The translations under genes and the position numbers were made by a program. Source: Dickeya dianthicola NCPPB 453 (GTDB lineage Bacteria > Pseudomonadota > Gammaproteobacteria > Enterobacterales > Enterobacteriaceae). Taken from it: 64,000 bases of DNA. The stretch covers positions 4,588,957 to 4,652,956 of the forward strand of contig NZ_CM001841.1 in NCBI RefSeq assembly GCF_000365305.1, written 5' to 3'. Positions 31,850 through 41,083 of the stretch are shown in pieces. Below the pieces are notes generated by a model. It saw only the letters and a program-made list of their open reading frames with translations, ran no database searches and was not told where the DNA came from. Numbering within the stretch: the first letter of the stretch is position 1; each line of letters starts with the position of its first letter.

Positions 31850-33079
31850 CTATGACGGCCAGCGCCGGAAAATCAGCGAGGTGTTGATACCGCCAAAGGC
31901 AAAGTTGTTAGACTGAATATACTTCACGTCAAGCTGTCGGGGTTCACCGATGATGTAATCCAGATCGCCGCAATCTTCCGCTGGCTGGCGCAGATTCAGC
32001 GTGGGTGCGAACCAGCCGGCACGCATCATCTCTATCGACATCCAGGCTTCCAGCGAACCGCAAGCGCCCAGCGTGTGTCCAAAATAGCTCTTCAGCGAGG
32101 AAATTGGCGTGGTGTTGCCAAAAATTGCCGCCGTCGCCTGGCTTTCCGCCACATCGCCCCGATCGGTAGCCGTACCATGCGCGTTGATATACCCGATATC
32201 GGCGGGCGTTAACCCGGCCACCCGCAGTGCGCCTTCAATACAAACCTGCATGGTTTCACGCTGCGGCTGGGTAATATGCGCCGCGTCGCAGTTGGTGTAA
32301 AAACCCACCAGTTCGGCGTAAATGGTAGCGCCGCGCGCCTGCGCGTGCTCCAGTTCTTCCAGAATCAACGTCCCTGCGCCTTCGCCAATCACCAAACCGT
32401 CTCGGCCGGCATCAAACGGCGCCGGCGTGGTTTCCGGCGCATCATTGCGCTGACTGGTGGCGAACAGCGTATCGAAAACCGCCGCCTCCGACGGGCACAG
32501 CTCCTCGGCGCCGCCGGCCACCATCACGGTTTGATAACCGTGCCGGATCGCTTCCCAGGCATAGCCTATCGCCTGACTGCCCGAGGTACAGGCGCTGGAG
32601 GTGGGAATCACCCGCCCGCGCAGGCCAAAAAACAGCCCGGCGTTCACCGCGGTGGTGTGCGGCATCATCTGCACATAGGTGGTGCCGGTAATATTGTTGG
32701 TGTGCTTTTCCGTCAGCATAGTGGCGAATTCGCTGACCGGGCCGGTGCTGCCGGTGGACGAACCGTAAGCGATGCCGGTTTCGCCATTGGTGAGCACCGA
32801 ATGGCCCAGCAGCCCGGCCTGCTCCAGCGCCAGCTCCGTCGCCCGGGTCGCCATCAGCGACACCCGCCCCATCGAGCGGATTCGTTTACGGGTATAATGC
32901 TCCGGCAATTGGAAATCATCGACCGGCGCGCCCAGTAACGTGTTCAGGCCGTCATAAACCTGCCATTCCGGCATGTGGCGCACCGCGTTGCGGCCCGCCA
33001 GCAACCCACCGGCAACCTGACCCCAGCCGTCGCCAAATGCGGTGACGCCGCCCATTCCTGTCACAACCACACGACGCAT
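31850..33079 (-). CDS. apeR: Aryl polyene beta-ketoacyl-ACP synthase ApeR
   Basis: A 409-residue FabF-like condensing enzyme. The nucleophile Cys164 lies in PTSSACTSGSQA; the catalytic histidines are in INAHGTATDRGD and FGHTLGACGS. In aryl polyene (APE) clusters this is the second full ketosynthase, probably involved in initiation or in supplying chains. It is the last gene of the cluster in transcription order and shares its start region with the end of apeQ (one-base contact). Gene letters follow my recollection of the Xenorhabdus APE nomenclature. Confidence 0.85.
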   Translation of the reverse strand: MRRVVVTGMGGVTAFGDGWGQVAGGLLAGRNAVRHMPEWQVYDGLNTLLGAPVDDFQLPEHYTRKRIRSMGRVSLMATRATELALEQAGLLGHSVLTNGETGIAYGSSTGSTGPVSEFATMLTEKHTNNITGTTYVQMMPHTTAVNAGLFFGLRGRVIPTSSACTSGSQAIGYAWEAIRHGYQTVMVAGGAEELCPSEAAVFDTLFATSQRNDAPETTPAPFDAGRDGLVIGEGAGTLILEELEHAQARGATIYAELVGFYTNCDAAHITQPQRETMQVCIEGALRVAGLTPADIGYINAHGTATDRGDVAESQATAAIFGNTTPISSLKSYFGHTLGACGSLEAWMSIEMMRAGWFAPTLNLRQPAEDCGDLDYIIGEPRQLDVKYIQSNNFAFGGINTSLIFRRWPS

Positions 33080-33810
33080 TACAGCATGCCTCCATTGATT
33101 GAAATCACCTGACGAGTCACATAGCCGGCGATATCCGACATCAGATAACCAGCCAGTCCGGCCACTTCATCAGCCTGCCCCATCCGCTTCATCGGGATGA
33201 GCTTCATCGCCTCGTCAGTGACGACCGGCTCCAACTGCGTCATGCCGGTTTCAATCAACCCCGGCGCAATGCAGTTCACGGTGATTTTCCGTTTCGCCAG
33301 CTCAATCGCCAGCGCTTTGGTCGCGCCAATAATACCGGCCTTGGCGGCACTGTAGTTGACCTGCCCGCGGTTGCCCATAATGCCGGAAACCGAAGACAGT
33401 GTGATAATACGGCCCCCCTGACGCAGGCCAATCATCGGCATGACGCAGGGATGGATGACGTTGTAGAAACTGTCCAGATTGGTGTGAATCACACTGTCCC
33501 ACGCCTGTTCGTCCAGCGCCGGAAACGCGCCGTCGCAGGTGATGCCGGCATTACTGACCACGCCATAATAAGCGCCGTGTACCTCAATATCCGATTCGAT
33601 CGCCGTGCGGCACGGTTCCCGATCGGCGATATCAAACTGAATGCAGCGTCCTTGTCCGCTTAGCCGGGTAATTTGTTCCAGCGTCTCGTCAGCGCCGTTC
33701 CGATCGCGGTGATAATGCACCACCACCAGAAAGCCATCCTGCGCCAATCGCAACGCAATGGCGCGGCCAATCCCCTTGCTGGCTCCCGTTACTAATACCG
33801 AACGCGTCAT
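33079..33810 (-). CDS. apeQ: Aryl polyene 3-ketoacyl-ACP reductase ApeQ
   Basis: A 243-residue FabG-like short-chain dehydrogenase that reduces the 3-keto group in each polyene extension. NADPH site TGASKGIG (8-15); catalytic Ser140, Tyr153 and Lys157 (VNYSAAKAG). C-terminal GYVTRQVISINGGML is typical of FabG. Overlaps both neighbours by a single base, so strong coupling is likely. Confidence 0.88.
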   Translation of the reverse strand: MTRSVLVTGASKGIGRAIALRLAQDGFLVVVHYHRDRNGADETLEQITRLSGQGRCIQFDIADREPCRTAIESDIEVHGAYYGVVSNAGITCDGAFPALDEQAWDSVIHTNLDSFYNVIHPCVMPMIGLRQGGRIITLSSVSGIMGNRGQVNYSAAKAGIIGATKALAIELAKRKITVNCIAPGLIETGMTQLEPVVTDEAMKLIPMKRMGQADEVAGLAGYLMSDIAGYVTRQVISINGGML

Positions 33811-34283
33811 TAATCGTTTTCCTGCTGTAATAATCGTTGTAATTCCGTCTCGTCGGGCTGGTAGGTGTTTAGCCGGCCCGATGCAAATACCTCGCCCGCA
33901 ATCAGAATTTCGCCGTCAAAGCTGCCGATCTTGTCATCGCGCATCAGCAGCGTGACGTTGACCTCCAGCAGGGAGCCCGCTGGGAAAATATCCTGCTGGC
34001 AACGGTAACCGCGGCCGCCCAGCAACATACCCGGCCGGGGTTTTTCATCCTGATGCCGGCGCTGATGCCAGCCCGCCCAGACGCCGACCGTCTGAGCGAT
34101 AATTTCGATGCCAAACCAGGCGGGCAGATTGCCCTCGGCATCAAGAAACGGCCCCAGCACGCTGCCGGGGCTGACCTGAACCCGGCAACAAGCACTGTTC
34201 TGATCAACGTGGACGACGTCTTCCACCATCACCATCGGCGACTGGTGGGGCAAATAATGGTCGGCACTACAATAGCCACTCAT
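33810..34283 (-). CDS. apeP: Aryl polyene 3-hydroxyacyl-ACP dehydratase subunit ApeP
   Basis: A 157-residue hot-dog-fold protein with the FabZ/FabA-like opening YLPHQSPMVMVEDV containing His13 and a second conserved region AWFGIEIIAQTVGVWAGWH. It acts with ApeI to remove water and form the conjugated double bonds. The ATG is in a 14 bp duplicated segment at the junction with apeO. Confidence 0.82.
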   Translation of the reverse strand: MSGYCSADHYLPHQSPMVMVEDVVHVDQNSACCRVQVSPGSVLGPFLDAEGNLPAWFGIEIIAQTVGVWAGWHQRRHQDEKPRPGMLLGGRGYRCQQDIFPAGSLLEVNVTLLMRDDKIGSFDGEILIAGEVFASGRLNTYQPDETELQRLLQQEND

Positions 34284-34304
34284 CGATAGTCACTCATCGA
34301 TTTT
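34277..34304. repeat. 14 bp tandem duplication at the apeO/apeP junction
   Basis: CACTCATCGATAGT is followed by CACTCATCGATTTT (12 of 14 identical). The left copy holds the apeP start codon and the right copy the apeO stop codon, so the duplication appears to have separated a former ATGAGTG stop/start overlap. Confidence 0.85.
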
Positions 34305-35447
34305 CCCCAGAATCAGGCAGGCGTTATTGCCGCCGAACGCAAAGGAGTTGGACAGGATAGCCGGCCGGGCCAGCGGCGCCGGCGCCGTCAGCAAACCGCA
34401 GGCCGGCAGGGCGTCATCCGGCTCACAGTCTGAAAAATCCTGCGCGGGCAGCGGCAGCGCGCGCGTCAGCAGTAACCAGCATAGCGCCGCTTCACCGATG
34501 CCCGCCGCGCCCAGCATATGGCCGGTCAGATGTTTAGTCGAACTGCACGGCACCGCTTCGCCGAAAATCTGATGCACAACAGCCGCCTCAATCTGATCGT
34601 TAAGTCGCGTCGCCGTGCCGTGCAGGTTGATATAACCCAGTTCATGCGGCGCCAGCCCCGCCTGCTCCAGCGCCATGATAATAGCGCGTCTTGCCCCCTG
34701 ACCTTCAGGGTGAGGCGCAGACATGTGATGGGCATCCGACGATTCGCCCACACCCAGCACGGCAACCGCCGCCGGCTCCCGGCCAATCAGCATCAGCGCG
34801 CCGCCTTCGCCGATCGAAATACCGTCGCGCTGGCGGCTGAAAGGCGCGCAACGCCTGGCCGATAGCGACTCCAGGCTGTCGAACCCATTGATCGGCATAC
34901 GACTGAGCGTATCCGCGCCTCCGACAATCGCCACATCCGCCAGACCGGCTTCAATCAGCCGTTTTCCGCTGATCACCGCCCGCACGCTCGACGAACAGGC
35001 GGTGGAGAGGGTATAAGCCGGGCCGGTTATACCCAGATACGCGGCCAGAAAACGCGAAGGATCGCCCAATTCCTGCTGAGCATAGCGATAGGTGGGCAAG
35101 CCATCGCTGATAAAGCGATCGGCCTCGTCCAACCCCGATGTGCTGGTGCCCATGATAACCGCAACGCGATCGGCGCCGAACCGCGCCATCGCCTCATCCA
35201 CCTGTGGGCGAATCTGTTCCAGCGCCGCCAGCAGCAGCCGATTGTTGCGGCTGTCATGGTCGGCCAGATGCGGCGGCACCGCCGGGAGATCCGCCAGTAC
35301 GTTGCCCGTCCAGCAGGTTTTACCCTGCAACAACCAGTGACTGTCAGGCCGCATTCCCGGCGCGCGCCCTGCGGCCAGATTGCGGACGATGTCATCCGCA
35401 TCGTTACCCAGCGCATTGAGCAGACCGACTGAATGGATATAAATCAT
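34290..35447 (-). CDS. apeO: Aryl polyene beta-ketoacyl-ACP synthase ApeO
   Basis: A 385-residue condensing enzyme, the catalytic half of the APE ketosynthase/chain-length-factor pair with ApeC. Cys151 sits in TLSTACSSSVRAV; histidines in INLHGTATRLND and TKHLTGHMLGAAG complete the Cys-His-His triad. The ATG at 35447 follows the apeN stop by one base and has GGATGG upstream; a longer frame to 35486 was rejected. Ends in the duplicated junction with apeP. Confidence 0.87.
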   Translation of the reverse strand: MIYIHSVGLLNALGNDADDIVRNLAAGRAPGMRPDSHWLLQGKTCWTGNVLADLPAVPPHLADHDSRNNRLLLAALEQIRPQVDEAMARFGADRVAVIMGTSTSGLDEADRFISDGLPTYRYAQQELGDPSRFLAAYLGITGPAYTLSTACSSSVRAVISGKRLIEAGLADVAIVGGADTLSRMPINGFDSLESLSARRCAPFSRQRDGISIGEGGALMLIGREPAAVAVLGVGESSDAHHMSAPHPEGQGARRAIIMALEQAGLAPHELGYINLHGTATRLNDQIEAAVVHQIFGEAVPCSSTKHLTGHMLGAAGIGEAALCWLLLTRALPLPAQDFSDCEPDDALPACGLLTAPAPLARPAILSNSFAFGGNNACLILGKIDE

Positions 35448-35448
35448 G

Positions 35449-36027
35449 CTAACCATCCAAATATTGAATAACGATGTGGTAGCCAAACGCGAGGTGTTTC
35501 ACGCTGACCGGCTCCCGCTGATTATTACGCTGCCGGTAGCGAATCTCGACAATCAGCTCGCCGTGATTATCGCGCAGCCGACGGGTGTCGCCGTCATCGT
35601 TCAGCGTCCAGCCTGCCGGCAGCTGTTTCTGCCAGACCGACAATGGCCAGTGACTCAGCATGATATCGGCCAGCACCTGGCTGGCGGGCGGCAATTCCGG
35701 CAACACCAGCGACTGTTCGGTATGTACGCCGGCGGCGTCATAGGTGATGCGGAACAGGCGAATCCCCAACGATGACAGGCCAACCAGCGACAGCTGGCGC
35801 GGGTCGGCCTGTAGCATGACCAGCAAAGACTGTTGCTTGCCTTGATAACTGCCCGTCAGCAGCTGCTGCTGTTCTACCGTCGGCGAGATGCCCGGAGCGG
35901 GCAGCGTGACCTTAACGCCGGGCTTAAGCCACGCCTGAGGACGAGGATCAGACGGTTTTCCGGCGCAGGCGCTCAGCAACAGCACGGCCGCCATCAGGAT
36001 CAGCTTGGCTGATTCTCTCATTTTCAT
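35449..36027 (-). CDS. apeN: APE-cluster lipoprotein (DUF3261-like) ApeN
   Basis: A 192-residue predicted lipoprotein: charged start, hydrophobic run AKLILMAAVLLL and lipobox LLSAC with Cys at about residue 21. It is likely anchored in the outer or inner membrane facing the periplasm and, with the LolA-like ApeL and exporter ApeM, handles placing the pigment in the outer membrane. ATG 36027 overlaps the apeM stop (ATGA) and has AAAGGAAA upstream; ATG 36021 is also possible. Confidence 0.8.
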   Translation of the reverse strand: MKMRESAKLILMAAVLLLSACAGKPSDPRPQAWLKPGVKVTLPAPGISPTVEQQQLLTGSYQGKQQSLLVMLQADPRQLSLVGLSSLGIRLFRITYDAAGVHTEQSLVLPELPPASQVLADIMLSHWPLSVWQKQLPAGWTLNDDGDTRRLRDNHGELIVEIRYRQRNNQREPVSVKHLAFGYHIVIQYLDG

Positions 36028-38342
36028 TTTCCTTTTGAATCCGGCAACGCCAGCGGCGCCAGCAAAAAAGCGATAAAAATACCGGCGCACAGCACAATGC
36101 CAAAACTGCTGATGGCCTGTGTACTGCTGAACACCAGCATGCCCAGCGTCAATAACGTGGTACACATCGCCAGCGTCACCGCCAGCAGCGAGGTCATGGG
36201 CGTACCGCGCGGATTGCCGAAAAACAGGGTGTAATTGATGCCGATACCCAGCACCAGCACCAGCGCCAGCAATGAAAACAGATTGAAGGGGTGCCCGCTG
36301 AACGCCAGAACCGCCACGCTGCCCAGCAACGACAACACCGACGGCACCACACTCAGCAGGCCGCGGCGTATTCCCAGACGCAGCACATAGCTCAACGCGA
36401 TCACGCCGACGGCAACCGCCAGCAAGGAGCCAAGAATCATACGATACCGGCCAAATAGCTGATCAAACGTGCTTTTACGATCGATCCACACTACACCCGG
36501 CAAATCCTGCGACAGTTTTTCCAGCCTGCCGCCGTCTCGCACGCCGTTCACCGGCACTAACACGCCGCTGGCGCCATTCGGCAGCGTCAGCCACAACAAC
36601 CGCCAGCCTTCGCTGAGCGGGCCGTTGAGCCAGGCTTCCGGCGTCGCCGTCATCGGCCGGATGTCCGGCTCGCCCAAATTAACGCCGGCATCATGCAGGC
36701 GGGACATCACGACAGGCGCGGCGCCGGCGATCAACTGCGCATCCCGCTGCTGGCGCTGCAAGGAATTGAGCGGCAACAGGCGATAGGACGCGAAATAACG
36801 CTTTTGCCGCGCCGCGTCCAGCGCCGGCGTCAGTTGCTCCAGACGTTGCAGCGTCTGCTCCGGCGAGTCGCCATACACCATAAACCAGGTCTGATCGGCC
36901 TGCTGGCCCGTCAGCGCGCTGATTTGACGCTCCTGTTGCACCAACGACGGCGGCAGTGACTGCAACTGTGCGATATCGTCGTTCACGTCAATGCGCGATA
37001 CCCCAATCACGCCGACGATCAGCACCAGACCGGGGATACCCCAGCGCACGCGCACATTGCGGCGCCAGGCCGCCAGCCACCGCCCCATCAGCGCCATCGC
37101 CGGTATCGGCCGCACCGGCAAACCACGCACCAGAAACGGGTACCAGGCAATCACCGTCAGGCACGAGGCCGTCAGCCCCGATGCGGCAAATACCGACAGC
37201 TGCCGTAAGCCGGGGAACGGCGCCAGCACGATAATCAGGTAAGCCGCCACGGTGGTAACGAGCGCCAGCAGCAACGCCGGCAGCACCTTGCGCAGGCTGT
37301 CCAGCGGCGACGCCACGCCGCCGTGTACCATGCGTTCCGTCAGGTAATACAGGGTGTAATCGGCGGAAATCCCCACAATACTGAGGCTCATCACCAGCGT
37401 CATCAGGTGTATTTCGCCAAACAGCAGCAGCGTGCAGACCGTCCCGGCCAGCGCGCCGACCGCCACCGACAGCGCGCATAAGGCCAGCGGCCTGGCGGAG
37501 CGGAATACCAGAAACACCAGCAACAGCACACCAACCACCGTCACCGCGCCCAGCGTCGACACATCGTGTCTGGCCTGCTGGCTGGCGTAATCGCTAAACA
37601 GCAGCGTACTGCGGGTCAACACCTGCGACTGCGGAAACGCCGTGCGCAGTTCGCCCTGAAATCGCGCCAGTTTTTCCACCAGCTGACGCCCGGCGGTCAT
37701 ATCAAACGCGCTGCCGCCCGGCAGCTCGCCATGCAGGAAATACCAGGTACGCCCTTCTTTGTCCCTGACCGTCAGCCACCCTTGCGTCAATCCCATCTGG
37801 CTGGCCTGCTGTTGCAACGCCAACTGAGAGCCCCTCACCAGCAGTAACGGGTCATGCGTCAGTTCCATGCCGCTGACGCCGGCAAAGGCGGAATAAAGTT
37901 GCGACAACACCCAATCGGCCTGAGCATCGCCGCCCTGCTGCAAACGCTGGCGGGTGGCGTGGTCAATCAGTCCGTTACGATGCTCAAAGGCAAAACGGCC
38001 CCACGCCTGTTGCTGCTGCGCATCCACCGGCCCATTGACCTGTTTCAGTTCAGGCAACGAGCGCAATTGCTGCAACCAGCGTTCAGCCACCGCCGGGTCG
38101 GCCTGTTCTCCCGCCGTCACCAGCCACACCATTTGCCGGTCGAGCCGCTGCATAAACCCCTGTTGAAGTTCAGGCGGCGCGTTGCCCATCGACTGGCCCG
38201 GCAACAGCGCCAGCACGCTGCTGTTGATTCTTGATTGCGGCCACAGTAACGCCAGCGCCAGCAACAACAGCACGATAAACGCTCCCCAGGTTATCGCCGC
38301 ACGGCGATGCCAGTCAGAAAACGAATCGGGTCTGCTCATCAT
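36024..38342 (-). CDS. apeM: MMPL/RND-family exporter ApeM
   Basis: A 772-residue inner-membrane protein with the RND/MMPL plan: one N-terminal segment (~18-36), a large periplasmic loop, five further segments (~265-430), a second segment and loop, and five C-terminal segments (~635-765). STLGAVTVVGVLLLVFLVFR and SIVGISADYTLYYLTERMV are typical. It probably exports the aryl polyene lipid. Starts 28 bases inside the 3' end of apeL. Confidence 0.88.
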   Translation of the reverse strand: MMSRPDSFSDWHRRAAITWGAFIVLLLLALALLWPQSRINSSVLALLPGQSMGNAPPELQQGFMQRLDRQMVWLVTAGEQADPAVAERWLQQLRSLPELKQVNGPVDAQQQQAWGRFAFEHRNGLIDHATRQRLQQGGDAQADWVLSQLYSAFAGVSGMELTHDPLLLVRGSQLALQQQASQMGLTQGWLTVRDKEGRTWYFLHGELPGGSAFDMTAGRQLVEKLARFQGELRTAFPQSQVLTRSTLLFSDYASQQARHDVSTLGAVTVVGVLLLVFLVFRSARPLALCALSVAVGALAGTVCTLLLFGEIHLMTLVMSLSIVGISADYTLYYLTERMVHGGVASPLDSLRKVLPALLLALVTTVAAYLIIVLAPFPGLRQLSVFAASGLTASCLTVIAWYPFLVRGLPVRPIPAMALMGRWLAAWRRNVRVRWGIPGLVLIVGVIGVSRIDVNDDIAQLQSLPPSLVQQERQISALTGQQADQTWFMVYGDSPEQTLQRLEQLTPALDAARQKRYFASYRLLPLNSLQRQQRDAQLIAGAAPVVMSRLHDAGVNLGEPDIRPMTATPEAWLNGPLSEGWRLLWLTLPNGASGVLVPVNGVRDGGRLEKLSQDLPGVVWIDRKSTFDQLFGRYRMILGSLLAVAVGVIALSYVLRLGIRRGLLSVVPSVLSLLGSVAVLAFSGHPFNLFSLLALVLVLGIGINYTLFFGNPRGTPMTSLLAVTLAMCTTLLTLGMLVFSSTQAISSFGIVLCAGIFIAFLLAPLALPDSKGK

Positions 38343-38952
38343 CGCTTAACGCCTGGGGAGTAATACGCTGATTGCTCAGGGTGATGCGGGTCATATCGCC
38401 CTGACGATCGTCGATCACGATCTCGTCGAGAAAGGCTTGTCCGTTCAGGGTAATGGCATTGAACAGCTTATCCAGCGGGGAAACTTTCGGGGTCAATACC
38501 AAACGCCAACGCTGTTGACCCAGGTCGTTAAAATCGACCCGGAAATTTTGCTCCAGCACCCGGCGATCGGCCTGAAACAGCGCCCGCAACAAATGGTTGA
38601 ACTGGAACATTTGCGGCTGGCTTTCTGCGGTGATTATCTGGGGCGGCTGACCGTTCATCACCTGCACCATACGCTGGTCATCCAGCACCAGCGTCATCGG
38701 GAAAGGTTTGGCCTGATGCCACCACAGCCCGTTCTGACGGGCAATCAGCATCGCGCCGCTCGATTTAAGCGGCTGCGCCATCCCCTTAATTTGTCGCATC
38801 TGGGTAAAATCGGCACGCACCACCGGCTGGCTGCTGAAACGCTGCTGCAATTCATCCAGCGTAACCGCCTGCGCCGTCAGGCTCAGGAGCGCCATAACGA
38901 CCAAAAAAATAGGTCTTAACATGTTGATCGTTTTCACACTGATCGTTTTCAC
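38314..38952 (-). CDS. apeL: LolA-like periplasmic carrier ApeL
   Basis: A LolA-like protein with a signal peptide (MLRPIFLVVMALLSLTAQA) and the LolA pattern LQQRFSSQPVVRADFTQMRQ. It probably carries the pigment lipid across the periplasm. Two starts are possible: a GTG at 38952 that overlaps the apeK stop (GTGA), giving 212 residues, or ATG 38922, giving 202. The ten-residue difference is encoded by an exact 15 bp tandem duplication. Confidence 0.82.
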   Translation of the reverse strand: MKTISVKTINMLRPIFLVVMALLSLTAQAVTLDELQQRFSSQPVVRADFTQMRQIKGMAQPLKSSGAMLIARQNGLWWHQAKPFPMTLVLDDQRMVQVMNGQPPQIITAESQPQMFQFNHLLRALFQADRRVLEQNFRVDFNDLGQQRWRLVLTPKVSPLDKLFNAITLNGQAFLDEIVIDDRQGDMTRITLSNQRITPQALSDDEQTRFVF

Positions 38953-38955
38953 ACT
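38926..38955. repeat. Exact 15 bp tandem duplication at the apeK/apeL junction
   Basis: GATCGTTTTCACACT occurs twice with no spacing. It spans the apeK stop codon and the first codons of apeL (KTISVKTIN). Confidence 0.95.
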
Positions 38956-39377
38956 GTCACTCCCAGGCGATCCAACAAAATTTGCGGCGAAACAAAACTC
39001 AGGGTCTTGCTGCCCTCTTCCACCGCCACCTGAATGGTGTAACCGGTGGTGGTGCGTTGCCCGCTTTGCGTATCGAAAATCTGGTAGGCGATACGCAGCC
39101 GGTTTTCCACTTCCTCAATCGTCGCCCGCACACGAATCCGCTGTTCGTAAGTCAGGACCGATCGGTATTTCACCCGGGTATCCACCACCGGCCAGACGTA
39201 GCCGGAGGCTTTCATTTCCCGGTAGCCGTAATGGTATTTGCCCAGCAACGCTTCGCGCGCTACCTCGAAAAAGCGGAAATAATTGCCATGCCAGACCACG
39301 CCCATCGGGTCACAATCGTGGAAAGAGACAACCAGCTCGACCTCATGGCTGAGGTCGAGATCCGTTAACGCACTCAT
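38949..39377 (-). CDS. apeK: Hot-dog thioesterase ApeK
   Basis: A 142-residue 4-hydroxybenzoyl-CoA thioesterase-like protein with the signature SFHDCDPMGVVWHGNYFRFFEVAREALL (shown here as Asp near 20, then GVVWHGNY). It may release the polyene from its carrier or edit stalled chains. Overlaps apeJ by four bases and apeL by up to four. Confidence 0.85.
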   Translation of the reverse strand: MSALTDLDLSHEVELVVSFHDCDPMGVVWHGNYFRFFEVAREALLGKYHYGYREMKASGYVWPVVDTRVKYRSVLTYEQRIRVRATIEEVENRLRIAYQIFDTQSGQRTTTGYTIQVAVEEGSKTLSFVSPQILLDRLGVTV

Positions 39378-41083
39378 GTATTTTCCCTATCAGTCGGCGT
39401 GTCATCCGACAACTGCCAAAAATCGAAAAAATTGAACCAGTCCAGCGGCGCTTTCAGCGCGTGGTGCTCCAGCCGTTCGGCATAGCGATCCACCACCTGT
39501 TGCAACGCGCTCTGACGATGGGCGCGCGGCAACAAAATCGGGTCGGCGAACGGTTCGCAATAAACCCGTAATTTGCCGCGCTCACGAATGGCGAACATCA
39601 GCAAAACCGGGCAACGCAACGCCGCCGCCAGCACGAACGGCCCCTGAGGAAACGGTGCCGGCCGGCCAAGAAACGGGCTCCAGATCACCCGCCGTCCGCC
39701 GCCGCGCTGACGATTAACCGCGGTGCGATCGCCCACAATCGCTACCCATTCGCCCGCATCCAGCTTCTGTTGCAGCAATATGGCGGTATCCGGGCCGATA
39801 TCGCTGACCGGAATCAGGTTAACCCCGGCCTGCGGCGCCACCGCTTCCTGAAGCTGTCGGAAACGCTGAGCATTATCGGTAAACACCAGCGCATTGATCA
39901 CCAGCCCGCTGACCTTGCCGGCCAGCCCGCGGCACACTTCAATATCGCCGAGATGAGACGCCAGAATCAGCTGCCCGCGCTGCCTGCCCTGATTGATGGC
40001 GTCCAGCGCGCCCGGTGCGAAATCGATATCCCGTCCCCATTGCAGGTCGCCGCGCCAGCTGGCGATTTTGTCGATCATGGCGTGACCAAAACGCAGAAAA
40101 TGGTGATAGCTGGTCAGCGGACGCGGCAGGCCGACATGATGCCGGCGGGCATAAAAGCGCACCGCGCGTAGCCAGTGCTGCGAAGCCTTGCGCTGCGGGC
40201 CGCCGGTCAGCCAGTAAAACGCGATCACCGGCCACAGCAGCAGGGTAAACGCCCGGCGGCCAAACCAGCGGTAAACCTGCAGCATGAAACGCATCCCCAG
40301 CATACCCTTGCGTTCATTGATGGCCGCCCAGTGCGGTTCACGACGGCGTTTGAGCAACGACGAAATGCGCGGCAGCATGCCGAAAAACAAGCGGGTGTGC
40401 ATCCAGGAAATGCGCAGGTTGTCGCGCAGCGCATCGAAATGGGATACGCCGTTTTCAGGGTAAACCACCCGGGTAGGTACAAAGCGACTGAAGGTGCCGC
40501 CCCAATACAAGCGCACCATGATTTCGGTATCGAAGTCCATGCGACGGCCGATCGCCCGCTGCGCCGACAACGCCAGCGTCGGCGCGATGGGGTAGACCCG
40601 GAATCCGCACATGCTGTCTTTCAGCGACAACGAGAGGGTTTCGATCCACACCCAGACGTGGGTGACATAGCGGCCATACAGCCGCGAACGCGGCACCGAC
40701 GCATCGTACAGCGGCCGCCCGGAGATCAGGCAGTCCGGCCAGGCGCGCGCTTGCGCCAGCATGCGCGGCGTATCTTCGATGTGATGCTGACCATCGGCGT
40801 CAATCTGTAACGCATGGCTGTAACCGGCGTCTGCCGCCATCGCCAGCCCGTGCATCACGGCGGCGCCCTTGCCGCTGTTCGGCGTCAGTCGAAACAGCGT
40901 CACATTGGCGAATTCATTCGTCAGACGGAACAGCGCCTGCCGGGTCGCGTCATCGCTGCCGTCATCGACGATCAACACCGGCAGACCGAACGGCGCCAGC
41001 CGAGTCAGCACGCTGCGCATCATCGCGCCGTGGTTGTAACAGGGGATCACCACACAGGGCGAAAATTCGCGGTTCATCGACAT
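39374..41083 (-). CDS. apeJ: Glycosyltransferase-acyltransferase fusion ApeJ
   Basis: A 569-residue two-domain protein. Residues ~10-230 are a GT2 glycosyltransferase (CVVIPCYNHGAMM, VDDGSDDATRQ, QIDADGQHHIED with the DxD). Residues ~285-560 resemble LpxL-type acyltransferases, with ASHLGDIEVCRGLA giving the HX4E motif and VGDRTAVNRQRGG further on. In APE clusters this enzyme is thought to attach the polyene to a lipid-sugar anchor. It starts ten bases inside apeI. Confidence 0.87.
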   Translation of the reverse strand: MSMNREFSPCVVIPCYNHGAMMRSVLTRLAPFGLPVLIVDDGSDDATRQALFRLTNEFANVTLFRLTPNSGKGAAVMHGLAMAADAGYSHALQIDADGQHHIEDTPRMLAQARAWPDCLISGRPLYDASVPRSRLYGRYVTHVWVWIETLSLSLKDSMCGFRVYPIAPTLALSAQRAIGRRMDFDTEIMVRLYWGGTFSRFVPTRVVYPENGVSHFDALRDNLRISWMHTRLFFGMLPRISSLLKRRREPHWAAINERKGMLGMRFMLQVYRWFGRRAFTLLLWPVIAFYWLTGGPQRKASQHWLRAVRFYARRHHVGLPRPLTSYHHFLRFGHAMIDKIASWRGDLQWGRDIDFAPGALDAINQGRQRGQLILASHLGDIEVCRGLAGKVSGLVINALVFTDNAQRFRQLQEAVAPQAGVNLIPVSDIGPDTAILLQQKLDAGEWVAIVGDRTAVNRQRGGGRRVIWSPFLGRPAPFPQGPFVLAAALRCPVLLMFAIRERGKLRVYCEPFADPILLPRAHRQSALQQVVDRYAERLEHHALKAPLDWFNFFDFWQLSDDTPTDRENT

